Shown piece after piece: positions 20,360-28,282 of a DNA stretch of 64,000 nt (positions are counted from its first letter, which is position 1; each line of letters begins with the position of its first letter). This stretch comes from Guillardia theta CCMP2712. Lineage: Eukaryota; Cryptophyceae; Pyrenomonadales; Geminigeraceae. Position numbers and translations under genes: made by a program. The stretch spans positions 83,172 through 147,171 of the forward strand of contig NW_005434537.1 in the NCBI RefSeq assembly GCF_000315625.1, written 5' to 3'. The notes under the pieces are model-generated. The model was not told the DNA's origin and made no database searches. It saw only the letters and a list, made by a program, of their open reading frames with translations.

Positions 20360-20505
20360 ATAGCAAAGGTCAGCGAGCTCGACATCCCGCTGTACACGTC
20401 CGCGAACGTCGTCGCCTGGATAGCGACCGGGTTGAGATAAGCAGGGAAATTCAGGTTGTGATTCGCGGCGTTCCCGCAGAAGAATTTCTGCGGCTGGTCG
20501 AAGGT
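20356..20505 (-). CDS. Detached C-terminal piece of the Cys-rich surface protein
   Basis: On the minus strand, 49 codons and a stop (TFDQPQKFFCGNAANHN ... SSSLTFAI) form a protein end with no start. The beginning TFDQ completes a CPxGT motif when placed behind ...CTACPQG at 8967, and the phase is correct (both breaks fall between codons). It is therefore read as the lost C-terminus of the gene at 6346, moved here by the inversion of 8968-20505. Confidence 0.65.
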   Translation of the reverse strand, partial: TFDQPQKFFCGNAANHNLNFPAYLNPVAIQATTFADVYSGMSSSLTFAI

Positions 20506-23163
20506 GCGTCGCCTTTCCTCCTCGCCAAGACACGGAGCCCCGACATGGTGGTGAGCGGGGCAAACTACACGGACGGGAAGAAGAAGCGCATGGGCCTGAC
20601 CCTAGCACTGAAGAATGACCAGCGGGTGGACCCCGAGGACACGGTGCCGCTGTGCGAGTATGGGAAGTTGATCTTCGTGAGCGAGGACTGCCACACGCTC
20701 ATCCAGAACACGGGCCAGGCCAAGACGTTCCTTAGGGAGGCCTGCTCCAAGAAGTCGGATGCGGACGGCGGGGCGAAGACGGGTGAGAACTACAACAAGA
20801 AGCTCATGCTTATGGAGGAGCCAAGGATCATGCTCATCGCCACAAACCGCAAGGAGACTGAGATGGGTGACGTCTTTTCGCTCGCGGCGCGGCTCAGGTT
20901 CTTCGAGTCGGCGGCGGAGGACACGTGCGTACCCCTGAGGACGAGCGAGCAGGAGAACCACACGCGGGCCAGGCTTGGCAGCGACGCCGTCACCGCCGTG
21001 TCCACCACCTCCGCGCGCTTCTCCCTCGCCCACGACCTTGGGCACCTGCTGGCCCGGGCCGACGGAAGGGGCAAGGAGTCGGTGGACCTGAACCTGACCC
21101 GGTCGAGGCAGAACGCCCTGCTCATCGTGGTTCAGCACGCCTGCACCGCCATCGCACAGCTCTTCACGCTGAGTGGGTTCCGTCTTTACTGCAACGAGAA
21201 CAATTGCGTCTCCCGCATGGTGCAGAAGGAGGTCAATGCCGTCCTTTTTAGAATTTTGGAGCCCCTCTTGAGCTCGGATGTGAACGAGGAGGACCGCTTC
21301 GTCAGGAAGCAGGAGGGGCTTATGCTCTCTCTAGCCGTTCCGATGCACATCCAGGCCATCGTGCTGCGGAAGCTGCTGGCACAGACAATGCGGGGCGCGA
21401 CACCGGACCTCGACACCCTGGTGCGCGACAGCATCATGGAGCTGATCTTCTCCGACCTCTCTCTGCACTGCATGGTGTCCGCCTACGTCTCCAACGTGAC
21501 CTACGACTCTTTCATGTACGTGATGATGCGCTGCTGCATCCGCAAGCTGGAGCTGCCGACGGGCTACACCCTCCCGCTCCTCGTCCGCCTGGTGGAGGCG
21601 GGCTCGATCGAGGGGATGGAGGGGGCGACGGCGCAGGAGGTGGCGGCGCTCACGGCGCTCAGGGTGTGGGTGCAGCACCGCATGAAGTTCCTGGTCCAGA
21701 CCAAAGATTTGTACAGCACTAAGCCGAGGGAGGTGGACAGCCTTATGGATAGCTACCTAGGGATAAGGGAGCACTGGACGAGCGCGGAGGGGCGCTCCAA
21801 CTTCATCGCGGACGCGGGATTCTTCGCCAGTGGCCAGATGGAGGACGCGGAGGGGGAAGAGGCGGGGAAGAACATATGGAAGACGATCCAGGGCCTGCTC
21901 TTGGGGCTGCCGGAGGTGCAGAATGCCTTCTCTAGCTTCCGCCTGCGGAGGGAGATGCTGAGCCCCGAGCTGCTTCAGATGCTCTTCGGTGCCAAGCGGC
22001 TGAACCGTGCCTGCATGGACACCATCTTCGGGAGGGAGGGCTTCAAGTTCGTCGAGCTGCTGCAGGCGCTCGGGGTGCCCGCCGAGCTCGTGCCCGCGGG
22101 GTGGAAGAAGATGAGCCTGCACTCGGCGCTCAGGGACGAGGGCAACCGCAACTCCAACATCTTCAACCTCGTCTACGTCGGGAGGACCTCCTGCGTGCTG
22201 GCAGTCAACGTGATCGCGCTGGTGCTGCTCGCCCCCCTCTTCCAGACGGAGAACCTGAACATCCTCCACCAGCTGCAGCAGAAGCACACCACCTGCAAGG
22301 CCGTGGAGTTTGCCATCACGCGGAAGGTGCCCAGGGCTTACTGGCCCCGCGGCGCGCTCCCCGTGCTGCAGGTCGACCACCTCGGCAAGTGGATCAGCTT
22401 CCGCCTGCCCGACGAGGAGGCGCTGCCGCCGCACCGCTGGCTCTTCCCTCGCATCCACGACATCGAGTGGCATGGCGCGCAGCCAAGGATGAAGGGCAAC
22501 GCCTCCAGCATCACGCCCTTCTTCGAGGAGGAGACAGCAATATGCGGGAACATGGTCGGCATGGCAAAGCGGATGCGGGAGGGCATGGAGCTCACCGACG
22601 ACCCCATCCCCTTCTTCGACTACCTGCAGATGATCGACAACTTCCGCACCGAGGGCCCGGAGTTTTTGATGCCGCTGGATTACGACGCCTTCAACCTCTA
22701 CGTCCTGGTGACCCCCGAAGGGCAGTACGTCCTCTGCAAGATCATAGACGACGGAGCACCGCAGGTCGACATCTACCTCTTCAACGTGAACCAGGACTTC
22801 CACATGGAGAGAGAGGATGTCATCCGCATCCCGCTGTCAAACATGCACACCGCGCTCATGCGGCTGCGCGCCTACCCCTACCCCCGAATCTTCTGCCGCC
22901 GTCTGGTGTTCGCTGGGAGGCAATACCGCGACAAGTACGAGGGCCTGGAGGGCAGGGAGTCCATCGCCTCCTTCGGCGTCGTCCTCGCCCCGCCCGGGGA
23001 GATGATCCTGGACTACGACGGAACCTACACCGTGGAGCTCTACGATCTTGAGCGCGACGAGCCCTTCACGGCCGTGAAGGGCTCATACAGAGAGAAGTCA
23101 ACAACGGCATCCGGGAGCGTGGTTGGATTGGATCGTATGATCAACATGCCGATTCCAAATTGA
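20506..23163 (+). CDS. C-terminal part of the large ATPase-like protein
   Basis: Coding quality begins at 20506; the frame upstream to a GTG at 20458 is antisense of the surface protein fragment. Early in this part KLIFVSEDCHTLI (20665-20703) has the form of a Walker B strand. EPRIMLIATNRKE (20818-20856) resembles a sensor-1 segment with its Asn, followed by an Arg-containing AARLRF. This order is typical of SF3/D5-like and other AAA+ helicases. The P-loop should come just before, which fits the end of 8968-11378 if the inversion is undone. The remaining ~700 residues are globular and unrecognised. The last ~25 codons, after the palindrome at 23059-23084, may not belong to the gene. Likely a DNA replication protein, by inference. 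Confidence 0.55.
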   Translation, partial: ASPFLLAKTRSPDMVVSGANYTDGKKKRMGLTLALKNDQRVDPEDTVPLCEYGKLIFVSEDCHTLIQNTGQAKTFLREACSKKSDADGGAKTGENYNKKLMLMEEPRIMLIATNRKETEMGDVFSLAARLRFFESAAEDTCVPLRTSEQENHTRARLGSDAVTAVSTTSARFSLAHDLGHLLARADGRGKESVDLNLTRSRQNALLIVVQHACTAIAQLFTLSGFRLYCNENNCVSRMVQKEVNAVLFRILEPLLSSDVNEEDRFVRKQEGLMLSLAVPMHIQAIVLRKLLAQTMRGATPDLDTLVRDSIMELIFSDLSLHCMVSAYVSNVTYDSFMYVMMRCCIRKLELPTGYTLPLLVRLVEAGSIEGMEGATAQEVAALTALRVWVQHRMKFLVQTKDLYSTKPREVDSLMDSYLGIREHWTSAEGRSNFIADAGFFASGQMEDAEGEEAGKNIWKTIQGLLLGLPEVQNAFSSFRLRREMLSPELLQMLFGAKRLNRACMDTIFGREGFKFVELLQALGVPAELVPAGWKKMSLHSALRDEGNRNSNIFNLVYVGRTSCVLAVNVIALVLLAPLFQTENLNILHQLQQKHTTCKAVEFAITRKVPRAYWPRGALPVLQVDHLGKWISFRLPDEEALPPHRWLFPRIHDIEWHGAQPRMKGNASSITPFFEEETAICGNMVGMAKRMREGMELTDDPIPFFDYLQMIDNFRTEGPEFLMPLDYDAFNLYVLVTPEGQYVLCKIIDDGAPQVDIYLFNVNQDFHMEREDVIRIPLSNMHTALMRLRAYPYPRIFCRRLVFAGRQYRDKYEGLEGRESIASFGVVLAPPGEMILDYDGTYTVELYDLERDEPFTAVKGSYREKSTTASGSVVGLDRMINMPIPN

Positions 23164-24608
23164 TACGTGTTCATTGCATTGTTGTTGTTTGCGAGCGTGC
23201 CGACGTAAAGCTCTATTGCCGTCTGTAAGATCTCGATTGTCAGTATGCTGTTCGCCCTGTCCGCATCGTTAGCATAATAAGACTTTATCCCATGTTGTTC
23301 GTCGTATAGTTCCATAAAGGTCCTGTTTGGCATTGCATCGATCAACTCCTTGGCAGTCATCGTGGTGGAGTAAGAGCTTGGAAGCCCGTATATGGATGTG
23401 TAGTAATCCACTTGCATGTCATAGATACAGTTCACTGTGGAAGTGGTCTGGATGCAAGGGTTTAGGCGGTCCCCTGGCTGTGCCCCATTTGGCTTGGTAA
23501 AGTAAATTGCCTGGATGTAGTCATTGTTGGTGGGGTCGTCGTAGTGCTTGACCTTGGAGGTCCAGGTCTGGGTCTGGTTGGAATAGGTAAGGCCAACAAT
23601 GACCTGAAGGCTGGGCGATGCCTGCTTGAGGACGTTGAGGGCCTCGCCTTCACCGGGAACGACGAGAGAGGTAGTGGAAGACAGCACATTGATCTGGAGT
23701 AGCTGCCTTGCGTTGACCTGTTGTGCAAAGAGGTTGGAGTTGAGTGTTGAAGTGAGCAGTTGCATCTGATCCCATGACTGTGATTGTAATGCCACCAATA
23801 CATAGGTTGAGTTAGCTGCAGATCCGTCCGACTGGGACACGAGATCAAGCAATCTCCTGCGCAGTATTCCCTGTGATACGATGCTTCTCTCGAACTGTGT
23901 GAATGATCTCCAAAAGTCCAGCATCTCCTTAGTTTGGATCTTCTTGTACTCCGAGAGGCGTTGTAGCTCTTGAGCGATGGGGTTCTGTTCATTGTAGTAT
24001 TGAGCTCCATTGGATTCACCCGCAAAGCTGTAGTTTGATTCATTGAATGCCTGTGGATTGTAGTAGACGACACCACTGGGGTTGGCGTTGGGGTCGTAGC
24101 TAGATAGGGTCTCAATGTATTGTAATGAATCAACCGTGATACTTCCGTTTGGTTGAGGACTTGGTTCAGCGGATACATACACATCTTGACTGATGTTTGT
24201 GATGTTTGTAGTGAATCCGAGCCCTTGTAAGAGCTGGGTTGTGTTTTCATAGGTTGCATTGCTCGTATTGCTTTCGAGCCATTGAAGCAATCTCCTCCCA
24301 ACGGGTGTTGAGTTGAACTTGCTAATAATGGTAAGATCATCAAACAGAGCATCAGAATTTTTAAAAATAGATACGAAGGTCTGGATAACATAATCCATCG
24401 CCTTGGACGTCTGGGACTGCAGATATTGATTGACTTCGGTCTGAATGTAATCCTTGATGTCCGTCCCATTGAGCTTCGACTCTGCAACAACAAGGCTGTC
24501 TGGTGGGATGGAGATGGTTGCAACCGTAAAGTACTTCGTATCATATATGCCCGCGTGAATGATGGAAACATAAGACAACAGGAGTATGAGTTTCAATGCG
24601 CTGTTCAT
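23040..24608 (-). CDS. Secreted or surface glycoprotein candidate, C-terminus uncertain
   Basis: A signal peptide (MNSALKLILLLSYVSIIHAG) precedes about 500 residues of Ser/Thr/Asn/Gln-rich sequence with many NxS/T sites (NGT, NST, NTS, NAT, NTT, NIT, NIS, NGS, NYS, NQT, NRT) and few Cys. That composition is typical of an extracellular glycoprotein or fibre. No membrane anchor is seen before the palindrome at 23059-23084. The frame then continues only ~7 codons in sequence belonging to the ATPase-like gene, so the C-terminus may have been lost by rearrangement. No TATTWAA-like box is clear upstream. Family not recognised. Confidence 0.7.
   Translation of the reverse strand: MNSALKLILLLSYVSIIHAGIYDTKYFTVATISIPPDSLVVAESKLNGTDIKDYIQTEVNQYLQSQTSKAMDYVIQTFVSIFKNSDALFDDLTIISKFNSTPVGRRLLQWLESNTSNATYENTTQLLQGLGFTTNITNISQDVYVSAEPSPQPNGSITVDSLQYIETLSSYDPNANPSGVVYYNPQAFNESNYSFAGESNGAQYYNEQNPIAQELQRLSEYKKIQTKEMLDFWRSFTQFERSIVSQGILRRRLLDLVSQSDGSAANSTYVLVALQSQSWDQMQLLTSTLNSNLFAQQVNARQLLQINVLSSTTSLVVPGEGEALNVLKQASPSLQVIVGLTYSNQTQTWTSKVKHYDDPTNNDYIQAIYFTKPNGAQPGDRLNPCIQTTSTVNCIYDMQVDYYTSIYGLPSSYSTTMTAKELIDAMPNRTFMELYDEQHGIKSYYANDADRANSILTIEILQTAIELYVGTLANNNNAMNTYQFGIGMLIIRSNPTTLPDAVVDFSLYEPFTAVKGSSRSRS
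23059..23084. repeat. 26-base perfect palindrome at a gene-gene junction
   Basis: The sequence reads the same on both strands (half-site GAGCCCTTCACGG). Both convergent reading frames pass through it and encode EPFTAVKGS. It lies where GC-rich DNA on the left meets AT-rich DNA on the right. It could be a fold-back recombination scar or a hairpin terminator for both genes. Confidence 0.9.
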
Positions 24609-24750
24609 GCAAGGGTGATGTCGGGCGTAGTTTGGTTCGGTTTGATTTTTGGCTTGATTTGAGTGGGTCAGTCACCAAAAATAACACCTCGATTAGGTTT
24701 GGATGTAATTTTATAGTTCTACATTTGTTTTCAACCTTTTATATAGGATT

Positions 24751-25614
24751 TCAATATACCGTACTGTAAAGCCATGCCTCCAAAGATAGCACCAACGCCT
24801 TCAACAATGCCGCAGCGACAAGAAGCACCGTAGGACCGCCCAAGAGTGCCAATCCAGCACCCAGAGACGATGCAACGGCGAACGAGACCACGAAACCACT
24901 CAATCGGTAATCCGATGGTATGGTTCCTAAAAGGCCTAGGATCATCAGGCTCCTTGGCCAGAAGTGTGTGTAATCGTCCGAATTGAACCAGCCAAGCATC
25001 AGCGGTATCTTGCTAGTTGTGTCCCTTATCCATGCTCGATCAAGCACCAACAATACTATGATAAGGAATACGTCCAACTCTGCGTGCTTTGTGTAGGACT
25101 GCCTGATATCACGGTAGGAGACAATAGCGAGCGCGATACAGTTCATCACAATAGAGCCGATCTCGTAGTTATACCTCGTGTCTACTGCGAGCGTATCTTC
25201 AGTCATCAATGATTGGTTGTATGTGTTTATGTTGAACACAAGGAATAGTAAGAAGAGCCATGTCTTGTAATTATCCATAGGTTTAAGCGCAAAATGGAGA
25301 AACAGTATCAACAGCCCCGTCCCAACCGCGTTGTCAGTGTACCCAATGGATAGGATGACCGCGCATGGTATAATCATCTGGCTCACGCTGTAGAGATTGT
25401 CTAACCATGGGATGCATCTCCTCCCATTGTATAAAGGTATTGGGTATGCAATCGATGTAAGGTATGCAATCGTCACGGATACATTGTATGCAACGAGGGC
25501 GGGTATCTGGAGCTCGCTACTCGTTATGAAGCTTTGGTAGGATGCCAGTATATAGATGGGCAGTATAGAGATTCGGGTATGAGATGTTCCCATATCTTGT
25601 GGTTCTTTATGCAT
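24751..25614 (-). CDS. Multi-pass membrane protein of unknown function
   Basis: The 287-residue protein has about seven or eight hydrophobic segments with short polar loops, from ILPIYILASYQSF near the start to LLVAAALLKALVLSLEAWLY at the end. A TATTAAAA box lies 40 bases before the ATG at 25614. There is no Lys in a last-helix retinal-binding context, so it is not proposed as a rhodopsin. It is divergent from the tail-anchored protein gene at 25739. It could be a viral membrane protein or transporter; no signature decides. Confidence 0.7.
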   Translation of the reverse strand: MHKEPQDMGTSHTRISILPIYILASYQSFITSSELQIPALVAYNVSVTIAYLTSIAYPIPLYNGRRCIPWLDNLYSVSQMIIPCAVILSIGYTDNAVGTGLLILFLHFALKPMDNYKTWLFLLFLVFNINTYNQSLMTEDTLAVDTRYNYEIGSIVMNCIALAIVSYRDIRQSYTKHAELDVFLIIVLLVLDRAWIRDTTSKIPLMLGWFNSDDYTHFWPRSLMILGLLGTIPSDYRLSGFVVSFAVASSLGAGLALLGGPTVLLVAAALLKALVLSLEAWLYSTVY

Positions 25615-25654
25615 TTGCTTTCCTTTGGATTATTTCATGTAATGCCGATGATTT

Positions 25655-25662
25655 TTTTAATA
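25655..25662 (-). promoter_or_regulatory. TATTAAAA box of the gene at 24751-25614
   Basis: On the minus strand TATTAAAA lies 40 bases before the ATG. It forms a divergent pair with the box at 25697. Confidence 0.5.
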
Positions 25663-25696
25663 CTCAGGATGGTGGAGATTGATGTTTGGTGACTGA

Positions 25697-25704
25697 TATT
25701 AAAG
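25697..25704 (+). promoter_or_regulatory. TATTAAAG box of the tail-anchored protein gene
   Basis: TATTAAAG lies 34 bases before the ATG at 25739 and supports that start over the internal Met codon at 25790. Confidence 0.5.
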
Positions 25705-25738
25705 ACATTTTATATTGACATGATGCAAAGATTGGGAC

Positions 25739-26101
25739 ATGTACACTCCATACAGGATCAAACACAACATATTGCAGACAAATAACATGCGCCTGGGAAA
25801 CCATTCGGAAGAGATTCCAGAGGCCCAGATAGTCAATCCGTCCGAAAAGGACATCGAAGAACTCAGGCACGAGGTTGAAGGTTCTCAGCCCCTCAACCCT
25901 GTCAAATGCTTCTCCGTCTTGACTGGCATACCCAGTTACATCATGGATTACTTCAAGAAGACAGACCCTTCTTCTATCAAGACAGAGGGCGATGTGCGGG
26001 CGGAGGAGGCCAGGTTGCAGAGAGATATACTTGCCTGGATGTTTATAGGTGCCGCCTTCTTCGCCATATGGGTCATTGTAGTGCAGAAAAAGGGGTTGTA
26101 G
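25739..26101 (+). CDS. Tail-anchored membrane protein, 120 aa
   Basis: A soluble, charged N-terminal part (with SEKDIEELRHEVEG) is followed by one C-terminal membrane helix (ILAWMFIGAAFFAIWVIVV) and a QKKGL end, the layout of a tail-anchored protein facing the cytosol. The box 34 bases upstream supports the ATG at 25739; a start at 25790 (MRLGNHSEE) is the alternative. It lies between two divergent viral genes with short spacers. No known family. Confidence 0.65.
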   Translation: MYTPYRIKHNILQTNNMRLGNHSEEIPEAQIVNPSEKDIEELRHEVEGSQPLNPVKCFSVLTGIPSYIMDYFKKTDPSSIKTEGDVRAEEARLQRDILAWMFIGAAFFAIWVIVVQKKGL

Positions 26102-26146
26102 GTGGTAAAGGATATTTTAAAACTCAATAAATGATCGGGGCAAAGA

Positions 26147-26154
26147 CATTTAAA
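26147..26154 (+). promoter_or_regulatory. CATTTAAA box of the RING-like protein gene
   Basis: CATTTAAA lies 38 bases before the ATG at 26193 and supports that start. Confidence 0.55.
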
Positions 26155-26192
26155 CGGTGACAATACAACACAAATTCATCCAAATCTGCGTA

Positions 26193-27500
26193 ATGGGTAT
26201 AAACGCGAGCCTGATCGGAACGATGGTAGCCAGAGATACGATGAGGAGCGAGAGGCTAGAGAGCCGAGAGATGAAGAGGAGATGCAATAAAAGGCACACG
26301 AGAGATTCTGCACAAGCAATGCATCAGATAAATCCCGACCTAGAAGACATGGATTCGGAAGAGACGAACGGTGGAAAGAACCTTCAGACAAACTGGTTTA
26401 GTCTAAGGAAGGGTTTCATATGCCCTATGACATTGGAGTTTGTGGACAAGGGGATGGAAGAATGTCCAATACTTCTGGAACGTTTTCAAGAATGCAAGCT
26501 TGAATTCAATGAGGGCTTGAAGTATGAGATGAAAGATTCGAATGGAGATATGAAGGTCTTCAACAAGGCAACCATCGATGGTTGCAAACACTCATTCTTT
26601 CCACTTGCACTGGCGATGCATTGGATGATCCACGGGATGAGATGCCCGTTGTGCAAGTTTGGGGATGACAGGAAGCTCTCTGTGTCCTGCCTTCCATTCC
26701 ACTGTGCCCACAGGATGAAGAATCAAGTCAGGAAGATCAGGAACGAGATCGACGAAGAAGTCTTCGAGTCGGATCTTCAACTCGTACAGAACATTAGATT
26801 CGAGGACGATATGAACCTCCTGGGCAACATTTCGGGTGAGCACTTCCCTACCGCTATCATGCTCGATGTCATTCCATTGCAGAATTGGGATATCATCAAT
26901 GAGCATATGCAACTATATGTCACCCTTCACTATGAAAGTGATTTGATATCACAGGAGCGCGTATTGGCAACACTTGGTACACTAGGAGTTACCAGTCAAT
27001 GGAGGCTCGAACGTTCATCAGAGGAGTCGACGACGTTCACGGTACAAGGTTGTTTATCTTTATGCGAAGATACTTTGATAATCGACGACCCTACATTTGG
27101 ATTTATGAACGTTCCTCGTTCCCAGTGCCGCTTGATGTCCAAGATCAATCAAACGACCAAACCTTCTTACATCAGTTGCAGTCTGGTCTATCAAGATCCG
27201 ATGATCACATTGAACGTCTGTAAATCGAACGATATCCCAGCCAAGTGCCCTGACAATGGCACATTGTTCTCCAGCTCGCAACTGATCATGGAAGAGAACG
27301 ATGAGGCCGTATGCTGTGGATATCTAGAGACACAATGGATGCCGCTGGAGCTCTGCAACCCATCCACTTTCGGTTATGGCATATTCTATCAAAGGGTTAT
27401 TGTGGACAAACAGGCATTCATTACAAGAGTGACAAGGAGTAAGATCATACTGTATCTAGTTGAAAACGAGATGCTCATGAACGATAACCAGTTCTATTAG
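26193..27500 (+). CDS. RING/U-box-like protein with an N-myristoylation signal
   Basis: The upstream in-frame GTG at 26157 is rejected because the CATTTAAA box sits just before it and an ATG follows at 26193. The resulting N-terminus MGINASL fits the N-myristoylation pattern (Gly2, small residue and Ser6), so the protein is probably membrane-attached. After a basic stretch, a zinc-finger-like region spans about residues 75-160: FICPMTLEF, then CKHSFFPLALAMHW and RCPLCKFG, resembling a RING or U-box with a long insertion. If functional it would act as an E3 ubiquitin ligase adaptor, but cysteines of a full RING are not all evident. The last ~250 residues are unrecognised. The next gene, terminase, starts 43 bases after its stop on the same strand. 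Confidence 0.6.
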   Translation: MGINASLIGTMVARDTMRSERLESREMKRRCNKRHTRDSAQAMHQINPDLEDMDSEETNGGKNLQTNWFSLRKGFICPMTLEFVDKGMEECPILLERFQECKLEFNEGLKYEMKDSNGDMKVFNKATIDGCKHSFFPLALAMHWMIHGMRCPLCKFGDDRKLSVSCLPFHCAHRMKNQVRKIRNEIDEEVFESDLQLVQNIRFEDDMNLLGNISGEHFPTAIMLDVIPLQNWDIINEHMQLYVTLHYESDLISQERVLATLGTLGVTSQWRLERSSEESTTFTVQGCLSLCEDTLIIDDPTFGFMNVPRSQCRLMSKINQTTKPSYISCSLVYQDPMITLNVCKSNDIPAKCPDNGTLFSSSQLIMEENDEAVCCGYLETQWMPLELCNPSTFGYGIFYQRVIVDKQAFITRVTRSKIILYLVENEMLMNDNQFY

Positions 27501-27528
27501 TGTATTTATTTCAATACATTCAGATAAT

Positions 27529-27536
27529 TATTAAAC
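27529..27536 (+). promoter_or_regulatory. TATTAAAC box near the terminase start
   Basis: TATTAAAC ends 8 bases before the first ATG (27544) and 26 bases before the next in-frame ATG (27562). A second, weaker TATTTATT lies at 27502. Either Met may be used. Confidence 0.4.
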
Positions 27537-27543
27537 AATAGTG

Positions 27544-28230
27544 ATGCAGTCATCGAAGAACATGTTCTCTCTGCAATCGCTCTGGCAGCAGTGCATAGAC
27601 GCTGTAGAATTGCTCAGGAGATCCAGCGAAGCAGAGACGGGTGTCTTGAACGAGATAAAGCTAGAGACTGAGTTAGAGAGGAGATTAAGACTGCTCCATG
27701 AGCGCGAGAGGAGGGTTGAGTCGGGTGTAAAGGACATGGACGGCTTCAAAAGGATGCAGAGATGCAGGGATGCGCTATCGACGCTGGATAGGAAGGGTTG
27801 GCCAAGGTCATTCCATCAGAAGGAGTTCCATGACGACTTTCTAAGAGCTTGTGCAAGATTGTTTTGGAAGACGGAGCCCAAGGGACAATTCAACAGGGAC
27901 CATCAAAAGATATTGGAGCTCAATGGATGGGATCATCTTGCACAGGAGATCCTTGTAAGCACGCCGAGAAGGTTTGGAAAAACAATATCTGTCAGCATGT
28001 TTGCGGCTGCTATCATATTCTCGGCCCCGTCCATTGAAGTATCCATTTATTCCACGTGTAAGCGCATCTCACAGAAGCTGTTGAACAATATCCGGAAGTT
28101 CCTCCACCTAATCTACGAAGGGATGGACGCAGAACCCTTCAAGGTGATCCGCTCCAACATGGAGGAGATCGTTCTCAAAGGAGACAATGGAAGCCAGGAC
28201 GTCAGACTCGTCAATTCTTATCCATCCAAG
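27544..28230 (+). CDS. Terminase large subunit, ATPase exon (herpesvirus/HK97 type), incomplete
   Basis: After a helical N-terminus, FHQKEFHDDFLRACARLFW leads to the P-loop region ILVSTPRRFGKTISVSMFAA. The (T/V)PRRxGKT form of Walker A is characteristic of herpesvirus and mirusvirus-type terminases, the motor that pumps DNA into HK97-fold capsids. IYSTCKRISQK follows, as expected for the family. The frame stops being coding right after SYPSK at 28230, exactly at a GTAATG donor and just before the Walker B segment should appear. The Walker B strand and the nuclease domain (about two thirds of the normal protein) are not found downstream on this strand. Splicing to the acceptor at 28290 gives a sequence unlike terminase. 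The gene is either split by a long intron whose second exon is outside the window, or truncated. Confidence 0.8.
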
Positions 28231-28282
28231 GTAATGCAGTGTGGTAGTTTAGGTTTTATTTACACACTAACAAAATGCTAAC

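Larger units (their letters stand above)
8968..20505. other. Probable 11.5-kb inverted segment
   Basis: At both ends two genes are cut at the same base: the Cys-rich surface protein and the ATPase-like protein at 8967/8968, and their complementary parts at 20505/20506. Reversing the segment joins the surface protein in frame. It joins the ATPase-like protein with one base missing. The short sequence AAGGTG is present at both breakpoints. GC content also jumps at 8968. The alternative is a mis-assembly. Confidence 0.7.

Noticed and set aside
24751-25614. Second rhodopsin
   Set aside because: Seven or eight helices, but no retinal-binding Lys in the last helix and no rhodopsin motif.
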